Source: an uncultured Clostridia bacterium (GTDB lineage: Bacteria; Bacillota; Clostridia; Christensenellales; Borkfalkiaceae). From it: 39,771 nt of DNA. Of this stretch, positions 31,154 through 38,828 are shown piece after piece. The stretch covers positions 1 through 39,771 of the forward strand of contig CANRJR010000019.1 of NCBI GenBank assembly GCA_947631005.1. Direction: 5' to 3'. Under the pieces are notes generated by a model. That model was not told the DNA's origin. It worked only from the letters and a program-made list of their open reading frames with translations, and searched no databases. The position numbers and the translations under genes were made by a program. Each line of letters opens with the position of its first letter. The first letter of the stretch is position 1.

Positions 31154-34071
31154 GCTCCCCTCCTGTGCAATTCTTCGACGGCGGCGAGCATGGAACGCAA
31201 CCGTATTTTTACGACGCCGAGATTATTGATCTCGTCGATCTTGATCTGCGTATAGAGTTTGCCGCGGCTTTCGAGAATGGCGCGGACTTCGTCCGTCGTG
31301 ATCGCGTCGATCCCGCACCCGAACGAGACGAGCTGGACGAGGCTCGCGTCGTCGGTACGCGAACAGTACTCGGCGGCGCGGTACAGCCGCGCGTGATAGG
31401 TCCATTGGTTGAGGACGTTCACGTTCACGAGGTCGCCCGCCTCGAACACCGCGTCCTCGGAGACGACGGCAAGCCCGAGCGAACAGAGCAACTTGTCGAT
31501 CCCGTGGTTGATCTCGGGGTCGGCGTGGTAGGGTCTGCCAGCGAGGACGACAATCCGCTTGCCCGCGGCACGCGCCTCGCGCATGATCCGCGCCCCCTCG
31601 GCGACCACGCTTTCGTGATATTCCCGCATGCGGCGCATGCCCTCGCGCAGTCCCGCTTTCACGACGCCCGCGGGAATGCGGTACTTTTTCAGCGCGCGGC
31701 GCAAAGCTCTTGCCGCCGACGGCAAATCGTTGGGGTCGAGATAGGGCATGACGAGGTTGTCGTCCGTGAGCCTGTCGTTGTTGGCTTTCAGGAGCTCGGG
31801 ATAGTAGGCGACGACGGGGCAGTTATAGTGATTCACGCTGTCGTGTTCGTCGAGATTGTAGCTCTCGCAGGGATAGAAGATGAAGTCTACCCCCTTGTCG
31901 AGGAGCGATTCGATGTGCCCGTGCATGAGCTTTGCGGGATAGCACGCCGTATCGCTCGCCACGGTGTGCTGACCCTTGAAGTAGAGCTCGCGCGAACTGC
32001 GGTCGGAGAGGACGACCTCGAAGCCGCACGTCTCGAAAAATCCCGTCCAGAGCGGAAGCTGTTCGTACATGACGAGTTGTAGGGGGATGCCCACCCGCAC
32101 GCCCCCCTTTCTTTGAGGGAGGGAGAGCAGCGTCTCGTATTTGAATTTGTAGAGGTCGAGCGGCTCTTTCACGACTTTGAGCCCCGCGCCGCGCTCGCAT
32201 TTGTTGCCCGAGACGAACCGTCTGCCGTCCGAGAACGTGAGGATGTTGACGGCGCAGTGCGACGTACAGCCGCGGCAGTTGACCGACTTCGCCGAGTAGG
32301 CGAACCGTTCGAGCTCCGCCTCCGTCGCGACCGAGGAGATGAGGGTCTCGGGCGGGGTGTTCTCCTTGGCGTAGAGTGCCGCGCCGAACGCGCCCATGAG
32401 CCCCGCAATGGCGGGTCGGACGACCTCCTTCCCCGTCTCCTTTTCAAAGGAACGGAGCACCGCGTCGTTGAGGAACGTCCCCCCTTGCACGACGATGTGC
32501 TCGCCGAGCTCGTCGGGCGTGCGGGCGCGGATGACCTTGTAAATGGCGTTTTTGACGATGGAAGAGGAGAGCCCCGCGGAGATGTCCTCCACGCTCGCCC
32601 CCTCCTTTTGCGCCTGCTTCACCGAGCTGTTCATGAACACGGTGCACCGAGACCCCAACTCCACGGGGTGCGCGGCGAAGAGCCCGAGGCGGGAAAATTC
32701 CTCGATCCCCATCCCCATTGCCGCCGCGAACGTCTGGATGAACGACCCGCAGCCCGAGGAGCACGCCTCGTTGAGCATGATGGAATCGACGGCGCGGTTC
32801 TTCACCTTGAAACACTTGATGTCCTGTCCGCCGATGTCGATGATGAAGTCGACCGCGGGATCGAAGTGGAGTGCCGCCTTGAAATGCGCCATCGTCTCCA
32901 CGATGCCGAAATCGAGTTTGAGAGCCGCTTTGAGCATCTCCTCGCCGTACCCCGTCGCACACGCGCCGCGGATGACGATGCGGTCGCCCATGAGAGAGTA
33001 GAGCTCGCGCAGTTTGCCCGCCACGATCTCGAGCGGCTGACCGTTGTTGGTCTGATAATGCGAAAATAAAATCTTGTTGTCGGGAGTGATCAAAAGCAGT
33101 TTGGTCGTCGTCGAACCGGCGTCCACGCCGAGATAGGCGTCCCCCCGATAGCTGTATATGTTCTCGAACCGCAGATCGCTCCGCATGTGACGGGCGATGA
33201 ATTCGTCATACTCCCTGCGGGAAGAAAAGAGCGGCTGACCCACGGCGATCTCCCCCGTCTCCACCCGCCCGATCCGCGCGATCAACTCGGACATGGGCAT
33301 CGCCGCGGAGGTCTCCGCGTGCATCGCCGCCCCCAGCGACATGAATACGGGCGCGTCATCGGGAAAGATCGCGGTCTCGTCGTTGAGGTGCAACGTCTCG
33401 CGGAACGCCTTGCGAAGCCCGCGGAGGAAAAAGAGCGGTCCGCCGAGAAAGAGGACCTGTCCCGCGATCTTTCTCCCCTGCGCCAAACCCGTCACCGTTT
33501 GGTCGACGACGGCGCGGAAGATAGACGCGGCTATGTCGCTTTTGCTCGCCCCTTGGTTGAGAAGCGGCTGGATGTCCGACTTCGCGAACACCCCGCACCG
33601 CGACGCGATGGGATAGACCTTTTCCGCTTGCAGGGAGAGCTCGTCCATCTCGTCGACGGAAATGCCGAGCAGGGTCGCCATTTGGTCGATGAACGCGCCC
33701 GTTCCGCCCGCACAGCTTCCGTTCATGCGCTGTTCCACGCCGCCCGTCAAAAAGATGATCTTGGCGTCCTCCCCCCCGAGCTCGACGGCGACGTCGGCAG
33801 ACGGGTACAGTTTGCGGATCGCGCCGTAGGCGGCTTGCACCTCCTGCACGAACGGCAGACCCGCGCGTTGCGCGAGCCCCAATCCCGCCGAACCCGTCAG
33901 GCACGGCTGGACCTCCTGCGCGAACTTTGCCGCCTTGCCGAGCTCTTCGAGCAGACATTCCCTGACGCGTGAAAAATGGCGGCTGTACGAAGAGTAGAGC
34001 CGCTTTTCTCCGTCGAGGAGACATAATTTGACCGTGGTAGAACCCACGTCGATCCCGAGTGTGATTGCCAT
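31150..34071 (-). CDS. acyl-CoA dehydratase activase, double ASKHA domain
   Basis: 973 residues. Two BcrAD/BadFG-type ATPase domains: the first from residue 1 (GIDVGSTTVK, then GSCAGGTGAF with Cys120 and Cys159 as likely [4Fe-4S] ligands), the second from about 310 (GVDAGSTTTK, NEACSSGCGSFIQ). A cysteine-rich linker follows (NCRGCTSHC, CERGAG), then a DUF2229-type region beginning VRVGIPLQLVMYEQ. These proteins use ATP to inject an electron into 2-hydroxyacyl-CoA dehydratases. In many Bacillota this is one ~1400-residue chain; here the HgdB-like part is a separate overlapping gene. Substrate unknown. Confidence 0.9.
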   Translation of the reverse strand: MAITLGIDVGSTTVKLCLLDGEKRLYSSYSRHFSRVRECLLEELGKAAKFAQEVQPCLTGSAGLGLAQRAGLPFVQEVQAAYGAIRKLYPSADVAVELGGEDAKIIFLTGGVEQRMNGSCAGGTGAFIDQMATLLGISVDEMDELSLQAEKVYPIASRCGVFAKSDIQPLLNQGASKSDIAASIFRAVVDQTVTGLAQGRKIAGQVLFLGGPLFFLRGLRKAFRETLHLNDETAIFPDDAPVFMSLGAAMHAETSAAMPMSELIARIGRVETGEIAVGQPLFSSRREYDEFIARHMRSDLRFENIYSYRGDAYLGVDAGSTTTKLLLITPDNKILFSHYQTNNGQPLEIVAGKLRELYSLMGDRIVIRGACATGYGEEMLKAALKLDFGIVETMAHFKAALHFDPAVDFIIDIGGQDIKCFKVKNRAVDSIMLNEACSSGCGSFIQTFAAAMGMGIEEFSRLGLFAAHPVELGSRCTVFMNSSVKQAQKEGASVEDISAGLSSSIVKNAIYKVIRARTPDELGEHIVVQGGTFLNDAVLRSFEKETGKEVVRPAIAGLMGAFGAALYAKENTPPETLISSVATEAELERFAYSAKSVNCRGCTSHCAVNILTFSDGRRFVSGNKCERGAGLKVVKEPLDLYKFKYETLLSLPQRKGGVRVGIPLQLVMYEQLPLWTGFFETCGFEVVLSDRSSRELYFKGQHTVASDTACYPAKLMHGHIESLLDKGVDFIFYPCESYNLDEHDSVNHYNCPVVAYYPELLKANNDRLTDDNLVMPYLDPNDLPSAARALRRALKKYRIPAGVVKAGLREGMRRMREYHESVVAEGARIMREARAAGKRIVVLAGRPYHADPEINHGIDKLLCSLGLAVVSEDAVFEAGDLVNVNVLNQWTYHARLYRAAEYCSRTDDASLVQLVSFGCGIDAITTDEVRAILESRGKLYTQIKIDEINNLGVVKIRLRSMLAAVEELHRRGA

Positions 34072-34130
34072 GATTCTTCTGCCGTATCGGCCGCCCTATC
34101 GCCTTGCAACGGGACGGCAACCGTATTCGG

Positions 34131-34159
34131 ATTATATCACAAAATGCCGCGGTTGGCAA
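34131..34159 (-). promoter_or_regulatory. sigma-A promoter of the dehydratase-activase operon
   Basis: On the minus strand, -35 TTGCCA (34154-34159), 17-bp spacer, -10 TATAAT (34131-34136). The -35 lies in the loop of the spoIIID terminator hairpin. Confidence 0.8.
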
Positions 34160-34171
34160 CCCCCCGCGGCA
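34145..34171 (-). terminator. probable spoIIID terminator
   Basis: 8-bp stem TGCCGCGG/CCGCGGCA (34145-34152, 34164-34171) with an 11-nt loop, followed on the minus strand by ATTTTG. It overlaps the -35 of the next promoter. Confidence 0.65.
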
Positions 34172-34186
34172 GGAAATTCATAAAAA

Positions 34187-34450
34187 TTACGGCAATTTCT
34201 TCCGCTTGCGCTCGTATTTGCGGCGGGTGGCGTCTCCCCCGCGCAAATGCCGCTCTTGCAAATTGCGTTCGAGCACCCGCTTCACGCTCTCATACAGCTG
34301 CGGATCGAGCGACGCCAACCGCTCGGTGATGTCCTTATGCACGGTGGATTTGCTCGTCCCCATCACGGTTGCGCATGTGCGCACGGTACAACCCGTCTTT
34401 ACGATATATTCCCCATTGCACTTTGCGCGCTCTTCAATATTCCGCCACAC
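34187..34450 (-). CDS. spoIIID: stage III sporulation transcriptional regulator SpoIIID
   Basis: 87-residue DNA-binding protein of the mother-cell programme in endospore formers. The helix-turn-helix reads TVRTCATVMGTSKSTVHKD, followed by ITERL and the basic C-terminal RHLRGGDATRRKY, all hallmarks of SpoIIID. It starts at GTG 34450, preceded by GGAGG with eight bases between. A partly symmetric sequence with ends TTCGACA and TGTCGAA (34466-34496) lies upstream and might be regulatory. It is good evidence that the organism can sporulate. Confidence 0.95.
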   Translation of the reverse strand: MWRNIEERAKCNGEYIVKTGCTVRTCATVMGTSKSTVHKDITERLASLDPQLYESVKRVLERNLQERHLRGGDATRRKYERKRKKLP

Positions 34451-34570
34451 AAAATTGCCCTCCGTTCGACAAAAGATACTTTAATCTATGTCGAATAAGG
34501 GCGAATTAGTACGACGAAGCCCGCTTTCCGTTCAGATCGGTCTCTGCACGATATCGTTCTTTTATCAATC

Positions 34571-34599
34571 TTGACTTTTGCTCTGAAAGGGTATATAAT
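34571..34599 (+). promoter_or_regulatory. sigma-A promoter, plus strand
   Basis: -35 TTGACT (34571-34576), 17-bp spacer, -10 TATAAT (34594-34599). It reads toward the membrane-protein gene, giving a leader of about 75-120 nt. Confidence 0.85.
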
Positions 34600-34725
34600 A
34601 GCACCAAATTCATACGGAGAAAAACCGACCGAGACTGTCGCCGCAAAAAAACAACTGCCGACAAAATCAAATCATTCCAATGAACCGCACAAAAAAAATA
34701 TATCAATAAAATTTTATTTCCCGAT

Positions 34726-35565
34726 TTGCGCGTATTGTATGTCGCCGTTTTGATTTTTTGGAGTTTGCTTGCCGTATTCGCGGCGATCCTCTTGTCGTTG
34801 AAAAGCGATCAGGTACAAATCTTTACCTCCGTTTGGCTGGTCATCCCCATTGCATTCGGCGCATATTTTCTGTACGGATATGGCAGACTTTTCATTCTGC
34901 GAATGACAGCTGTAAAAACAAACGGCGATAAGTTTTTTGACCTTATAAAAACGGATAAAAAGTTCCGCTCAATCTTTACAACGACTGCGGGCATCCTTGT
35001 AAGCGTTTCTTTCGCGGGATTATACGTCGTGAAAGGCTTTATGGCGAATTCGGGATTTTATTGGTTTTTAGCCGAATTTTATTTGGTTGCATCCATCCTG
35101 CAACTGTACCTCAACACGATCATCGAAGCGGGTTATTCCAAAAACGAAGACGGGGCGTATATCCTCTTCTATTGCGTGTCGGTTTTATTGGCGATTGCAA
35201 TCGCCGGAGCAACGTTCTATGTGGTTTTCTTTGACGGGATTTTTGAAAAAAGCGTATATCTTATCACTGTTATCGCCATATTTACGCTATACAAGTTTGG
35301 TTCTGCAATCTATTCTTTCCACAAATCGCGCATAACGCATGCAAGGCTCGATACGGCGAAATCACTCGTCGCATTAGCCTCCGCGTTATTTTCGGTTTAT
35401 ACCCTTTGCGTTGCGCTGATGATCATGATCACGCAAAATCCCGCCATGAAACATTTTGCATTTTTAGGATTTGGCTGTGCAATCGTAACGTTTGTCTTGG
35501 CAATTATCGGTTTGATAAAATCCTGCATTTCGTATGGAAACGCCAAAAAACGAATGGCTGAATAA
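34726..35565 (+). CDS. multi-spanning membrane protein, unknown (start uncertain)
   Basis: 279 residues as read from TTG 34726, with about seven hydrophobic helices, no family recognised. No ribosome site precedes this TTG. The ATG at 34680 is in frame only if the run of eight A at 34691-34698 is read as seven. Then the protein would begin MNRTKKYINKILFPD and join smoothly. This could be a sequencing slip, a programmed or phase-variable slip, or a recent frameshift. Codon use is more AT-rich than the genes to the left, marking the start of the accessory region. Likely transcribed from 34571-34599. Confidence 0.6.
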   Translation: MRVLYVAVLIFWSLLAVFAAILLSLKSDQVQIFTSVWLVIPIAFGAYFLYGYGRLFILRMTAVKTNGDKFFDLIKTDKKFRSIFTTTAGILVSVSFAGLYVVKGFMANSGFYWFLAEFYLVASILQLYLNTIIEAGYSKNEDGAYILFYCVSVLLAIAIAGATFYVVFFDGIFEKSVYLITVIAIFTLYKFGSAIYSFHKSRITHARLDTAKSLVALASALFSVYTLCVALMIMITQNPAMKHFAFLGFGCAIVTFVLAIIGLIKSCISYGNAKKRMAE

Positions 35566-35799
35566 GCGAAATCTGCTGTTACATTTCGGGAGCCGCCGCA
35601 ACAAGAAACCGTTCCGTTGCGCTTAACCTTGTCCACCCGCCGCACGTTCACCCGACGCCTGAAAACCTGCCGAACCATAACCCGTCATATAGATCCCCCC
35701 CGAGGGAAAAGTACTATAATTCCATGTCGCAATTTGTCGCCTTATGACGCTTTTCGGCAAGCCTCGAAAATTCCCATAAAAGAGCATGTATGATGTTTT

Positions 35800-35825
35800 G
35801 CGCGCAATTCGTTGCGCGCTTTTTT
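35800..35825 (+). terminator. UUCG-capped rho-independent terminator
   Basis: 8-bp stem GCGCGCAA/TTGCGCGC capped by the stable tetraloop TTCG (35808-35811), followed by six or more T. It probably ends the transcript of the membrane protein at 34726-35565, although it is 235 bp away. Confidence 0.9.
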
Positions 35826-35831
35826 GCATAC

Positions 35832-35861
35832 AAAAAACAGCCCTCTGCGTAAGGACTGTTT
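35832..35861 (-). terminator. terminator of the GIY-YIG gene
   Basis: On the minus strand the stem AGGACTGT... pairs with ACAGCCCT (one mismatch), a 7-nt loop, then TTTTTT. It lies 50 bp after the GIY-YIG stop codon. Confidence 0.75.
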
Positions 35862-35911
35862 GTTTGTGATTCATAGCTCTTTATCAAGCCATGAAAAATC
35901 ACATATATGAT

Positions 35912-36766
35912 CTATGAATCTTTGTTCTCCTCAAAATCTTTTAATGACTTCCCTTTTTGCGTTTTCCATTCCGTCCTGCCGTTCGCATTCCGTCCCATGA
36001 CGATTGCCGCCGCAAGCGAAGGGCTCGTAAAGATATGATCCTTTACGAAAGTGTGCGTATCGTCGATAATTTGATCGGCGATCAATTTTTCTCGCAGTTT
36101 CACCAAACTCGGCGATATACTTCTGGAAACAGGGTCTGCGATCACCGACCCTTTCAGAACAGCAAACCCGTCCGAAACGCCAACGCCCGTTCCGGAAGCA
36201 CCTCTCGCTGCTTTGATGTAAAAATATCTTTCATCGGGATGTTTGGCTTTCAGCTGTTCCTCCACGCCGTCAAAAACTTTATAGCCCAGCGTATTGACCA
36301 ACAGTCTCGAAGTCTCGATAAACTCTTCCAACATAGCGAGATCGAATTCTGCCACCGATGATTTCGTCGGGATTGAAGCGTTCAAAACTTTTGCGCGTCC
36401 CGCCTTTATCGCGATTTCGTAAAACTGATTTTCCAAATATTTTACATGCGCTTTGTTTAACAAATTGTCTTTGCTGATGACAACAATGCAATCGTTCCAA
36501 TAATTTTCGTCCTGTAAATGTTGTTTCAAACGAGTAAGGATTTTCTCTGCCTCGCCTATGTAGATCGTATCATTATTTTCTTCGTCTTTGCCAAACAAAA
36601 AATAGATCCCCGTATTTTCGGCATCGCTGCGCTCGGAAAATTTTGCAAGCTCGCTGCGGGAGATTTTATACACCCTGCCGTTCCAATTGGACATCTCGCA
36701 TAAAATACGTCCGTTGGGATTTCCATCAAAAATTAACATTTGAATAGTTTTGTGAAAGTTCTTCAT
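35912..36766 (-). CDS. GIY-YIG nuclease-domain protein with DUF4357
   Basis: 284 residues. The GIY-YIG domain lies at about 50-130: GIYFL (53-57) and IYIGEAE (68-74), catalytic-type Arg79 (TRLKQH) and Glu112 (YLENQFYEIA). A DUF4357 domain follows near the C-terminus (FTSPSLAAAIVMGRNANGRTEW). Such proteins are found scattered in accessory regions and may act in DNA metabolism or defence; the role is unknown. AT-rich relative to the core genes. Promoter directly upstream at 36789-36817, single-gene transcript with its own terminator. Confidence 0.88.
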   Translation of the reverse strand: MKNFHKTIQMLIFDGNPNGRILCEMSNWNGRVYKISRSELAKFSERSDAENTGIYFLFGKDEENNDTIYIGEAEKILTRLKQHLQDENYWNDCIVVISKDNLLNKAHVKYLENQFYEIAIKAGRAKVLNASIPTKSSVAEFDLAMLEEFIETSRLLVNTLGYKVFDGVEEQLKAKHPDERYFYIKAARGASGTGVGVSDGFAVLKGSVIADPVSRSISPSLVKLREKLIADQIIDDTHTFVKDHIFTSPSLAAAIVMGRNANGRTEWKTQKGKSLKDFEENKDS

Positions 36767-36788
36767 ATGTTTACCTATGTTAATTTTA

Positions 36789-36817
36789 TTATAGCACGGA
36801 TTAAAAATTGTTTCAAG
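36789..36817 (-). promoter_or_regulatory. sigma-A promoter of the GIY-YIG gene
   Basis: On the minus strand, -35 TTGAAA (36812-36817), 17-bp spacer, -10 TATAAT (36789-36794). The -35 lies within the left copy of a 17-bp direct repeat. Confidence 0.85.
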
Positions 36818-36896
36818 TATTTTTTAATATTCGGATACAAACTGTAATGTTTTATACTTGTTGCAAAGCCGAAGAGGCTTTGTTGCAAGTATTTTT
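36809..36896. repeat. 17-bp direct repeat (one mismatch) with hairpin, left side of the Rep element
   Basis: TTGTTTCAAGTATTTTT at 36809-36825 and TTGTTGCAAGTATTTTT at 36880-36896, 71 bp apart. The right copy forms the 3' arm of a hairpin (36855-36891: outer TACTTG/CAAGTA, inner CAAAGCC/GGCTTTG, 5-nt loop GAAGA). It may be an attachment remnant, origin repeat or attenuator. Confidence 0.6.
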
Positions 36897-36983
36897 GTTT
36901 GTCCTTCGCCCGCATATCGGCATTGTAGGTATGCCCCCTTGGGTACAATCGGCAATAGTCGTTTGTATAGATTATTTTTAAGT

Positions 36984-37002
36984 CCGTGTATTACTCGCAC
37001 GG
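36984..37002 (+). promoter_or_regulatory. origin-like stem-loop with TATTAC in the loop
   Basis: 5-bp stem CCGTG/CACGG around a 9-nt loop TATTACTCG, just upstream of the 95-residue gene of the Rep element. TATTAC is the 3' part of the nonamer TAGTATTAC, where CRESS-DNA Reps nick (between TATT and AC). GTGTATTAC here matches seven of nine bases. A chance match is possible. Confidence 0.4.
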
Positions 37003-37015
37003 CAAAGGAGTTTTT

Positions 37016-37303
37016 ATGAGTAACTATATTTTCATCAATGCTTTTGCTGGTAAAGCAAAGTCGAACGGAAACCCTTTCAATAAGGTTTCTATCTTCGGTA
37101 ACAGCATGAACGGTCAACGCGTTTTTGATTGTTTTACCGAAAACGGCGCGCGGCTTCCCAACCAAGATCAACTCAAATTCGGTGATGTCGTTGTCCCCGA
37201 ATATAAGGACAGCCCTTATCCCGGCGGTCGTCCGTCGCTCTGCGGTTTGAAAGTCGTCGAACATTCTCCGTTCAACCTTGCCGATATGACTTTGCGCAAA
37301 TAA
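37016..37303 (+). CDS. 95-residue protein of the Rep element, possibly ssDNA-binding
   Basis: No family recognised. Residues alternate short polar and hydrophobic stretches (NPFNKVSIFGNS, then LKFGDVVVPEY and a final LKVVEH) as in a small beta protein such as an OB fold. Its place directly ahead of the rolling-circle Rep recalls gene-V-type ssDNA-binding proteins of filamentous phages, but sequence does not establish this. The ATG at 37016 has AAAGGAG five bases upstream. Stop, then about 190 bp of structured non-coding DNA before rep. Confidence 0.6.
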   Translation: MSNYIFINAFAGKAKSNGNPFNKVSIFGNSMNGQRVFDCFTENGARLPNQDQLKFGDVVVPEYKDSPYPGGRPSLCGLKVVEHSPFNLADMTLRK

Positions 37304-37316
37304 AGATTTGAGTTTT

Positions 37317-37450
37317 GGCAAAAGGTGCAAAAGGTGCAAACGGGCAATGGTTTCTAATGTAGCAACAACATTCTCTATATAATAGGAAAAAACGCACGAA
37401 TGCCCGAGCCACTGGGGGCTTGTCCAAGCGGCTCGGGCAAAAGGTGCAAA
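37317..37450. repeat. direct repeats flanking a hairpin, iteron-like region upstream of rep
   Basis: The 15-mer GGCAAAAGGTGCAAA occurs perfectly at 37317-37331 and 37436-37450. A further partial copy, AAGGTGCAAA, abuts the first (37331-37340). Between them lies a hairpin with stem TGCCCGAGCC/GGCTCGGGCA (37401-37410, 37430-37439) and a 19-nt loop that itself can fold (GCTTG/CAAGC). The right stem overlaps the second repeat. A TATAAT at 37378-37383 may be a promoter -10. Confidence 0.75.
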
Positions 37451-37493
37451 AACAGGCAAAAATTTCTTTTTGTTTTAGGTCGAGGGGTTAAAA

Positions 37494-38600
37494 ATGTACT
37501 TAAAACATTGTGAAGTTGAGAGCCGTGTCGAATTTATTAAATGTGATATACAAGAGGTTATTAAGTCCCATGCCGTTATAAAAAAATGGGCTTATATACT
37601 CCATGATAAAGACGATACCGCGCCTCATTATCATATATATCTTAATTTCGGCAGTTCCGGTATTGATACAAAGTATGTTGCTGAATGGTTCGGATTACAG
37701 GAAAGTCAAGTAAATAAAGTAAAGGGTCGTGCTGCGGATATGCTTTTATATCTGACGCATGGCAATGAGACGCAACAGCACAAACATCAATATTCGACTT
37801 CGGAAGTAGTTTCAAATTTTGATTTTGAAAAGGAAATAAACGACTCTAAAATATTGGGTCACTTTGAAATATATAGTTATGCGCAACAACTTGATTATGT
37901 ACATAGTTTGCCGCCGTCGGAGCGCAAATCTGCTTATAACACATTGCAAACGTTATGGAAATGCCAATGTCAATGGTTGAGTTTGCAGACGGATAGAGAT
38001 ATTTCCGTAATGTTTATTACAGGGCGGGGCGGTACAGGCAAAACATATTATGCGAAAAAATTTCTTCGTGAAAAATTGAATTTCGATTTTTGTATTAGTT
38101 CTTCCAGCAATGATCCGTTCCAAGATTATCTCGGGCAAAAAGCGTTTATTTTCGATGACTTGCGTGATACAACTTTTGAACGGCTTGAAGATCTGTTGAA
38201 GATTTTGGATAATAACACGTCATCAAGCGTAAAGAGCCGATTTAATAACGTCGTGTTTAATGGCGAGATCATAATCATTACTTCTTCTGTTCCTTTGTGT
38301 TATTGGTATCCGAGTTATAAGGGAAATTCGTGGGATACGCTGGTGCAACTTTATCGACGTATCAATACATACGTTGAGATCACAAAAGAAGAGATAACTG
38401 TTTATTCGGATATTGATAAATACGGTAGACCTTGCGGTTCGTTTGAGGTTTATAAAAATGACCTGTTCGTTAGCGATGCGCCCGAAAAAACAAAAAAGAA
38501 CTTCGGAATGCTTTTTGGGGAAATGTGTGAAAAGAAACATTTATCTTCCCCTTTCGATGAACAGGCTGAACAGTTAAAAATCAATTACAAAAAGAGTTGA
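37494..38600 (+). CDS. rep: rolling-circle replication initiator Rep (HUH endonuclease + SF3-like helicase)
   Basis: 368 residues with the CRESS-DNA/pCRESS layout. The N-terminal nuclease domain has ILHDKDD (35-41), the metal motif HYH at 45-47 (PHYHIYLNF) and the candidate nicking Tyr86 in DMLLYLTHGN, as in plasmid Rep_OBD/Rep_2 proteins. The helicase domain has Walker A GRGGTGKT (177-184), Walker B AFIFDDL (217-223), motif C-like IIIITSS (259-265) and an RRI arginine-finger region. It would nick the origin, hold the 5' end and unwind DNA. GAGGGG precedes ATG 37494. It is AT-rich compared with the chromosome to the left. The full-length, intact motifs argue that it is active. Confidence 0.92.
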   Translation: MYLKHCEVESRVEFIKCDIQEVIKSHAVIKKWAYILHDKDDTAPHYHIYLNFGSSGIDTKYVAEWFGLQESQVNKVKGRAADMLLYLTHGNETQQHKHQYSTSEVVSNFDFEKEINDSKILGHFEIYSYAQQLDYVHSLPPSERKSAYNTLQTLWKCQCQWLSLQTDRDISVMFITGRGGTGKTYYAKKFLREKLNFDFCISSSSNDPFQDYLGQKAFIFDDLRDTTFERLEDLLKILDNNTSSSVKSRFNNVVFNGEIIIITSSVPLCYWYPSYKGNSWDTLVQLYRRINTYVEITKEEITVYSDIDKYGRPCGSFEVYKNDLFVSDAPEKTKKNFGMLFGEMCEKKHLSSPFDEQAEQLKINYKKS

Positions 38601-38640
38601 AAATACGTTGCCCCCAGCGTTAAGGGGAAAGGAAACTTTT

Positions 38641-38826
38641 ATGCCGAAAAAATATTCGTATGGGCAGAAAAAGGCGTACTATTCAGGCATGGGATATGCC
38701 GCGGCTTATAAGGGAAAAGCGATTCCCTTTGCAAGCGACAAAAACAAGCAAGCGTTTCGGGAAGGCTATCGCAAGGGCGTGGTCGTGACCGGCAAATATC
38801 CCAATTTGAACAAGAGAGGTAAATAA
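38641..38826 (+). CDS. 61-residue basic protein of the Rep element
   Basis: Lysine- and tyrosine-rich and soluble, no family recognised. Two similar short stretches (YYSGMGYAAAYKGKAI and FREGYRKGVVV) suggest an internal duplication. ATG 38641 has AAAGGAAAC upstream; a frame extension to 38608 lacks support. It sits between rep and a membrane-protein gene, 2 bp ahead of the latter. A nucleic-acid-binding or structural role is possible. Confidence 0.65.
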   Translation: MPKKYSYGQKKAYYSGMGYAAAYKGKAIPFASDKNKQAFREGYRKGVVVTGKYPNLNKRGK

Positions 38827-38828
38827 AA

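Larger units (their letters stand above)
35566..35911. other. intergenic region with two opposed terminators
   Basis: No convincing gene. The left part (35566-35720) is unexplained, with an isolated TATAAT at 35715-35720 but no matching -35. The right part holds the plus-strand terminator 35800-35825 and the minus-strand terminator 35832-35861. A small plus-strand RNA between 35726 and 35825 is conceivable but unsupported. Confidence 0.5.

Noticed and set aside
35623..35874. 83-codon minus-strand ORF and a possible small RNA at 35726-35825
   Set aside because: The ORF crosses both terminators and has no ribosome site. The RNA has a good terminator but no -35 for the isolated TATAAT.
36766..36800. 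dif-like Xer recombination site near the GIY-YIG promoter
   Set aside because: Only a loose resemblance to one half-site (TATGTTAA). The segment is accounted for by the promoter and ribosome site, and no second half-site with proper spacing is present.
36824..37459. 211-codon minus-strand frame across the Rep-element leader
   Set aside because: It runs through the origin-like hairpins and the antisense of the 95-residue gene. No ribosome site or domain is seen.
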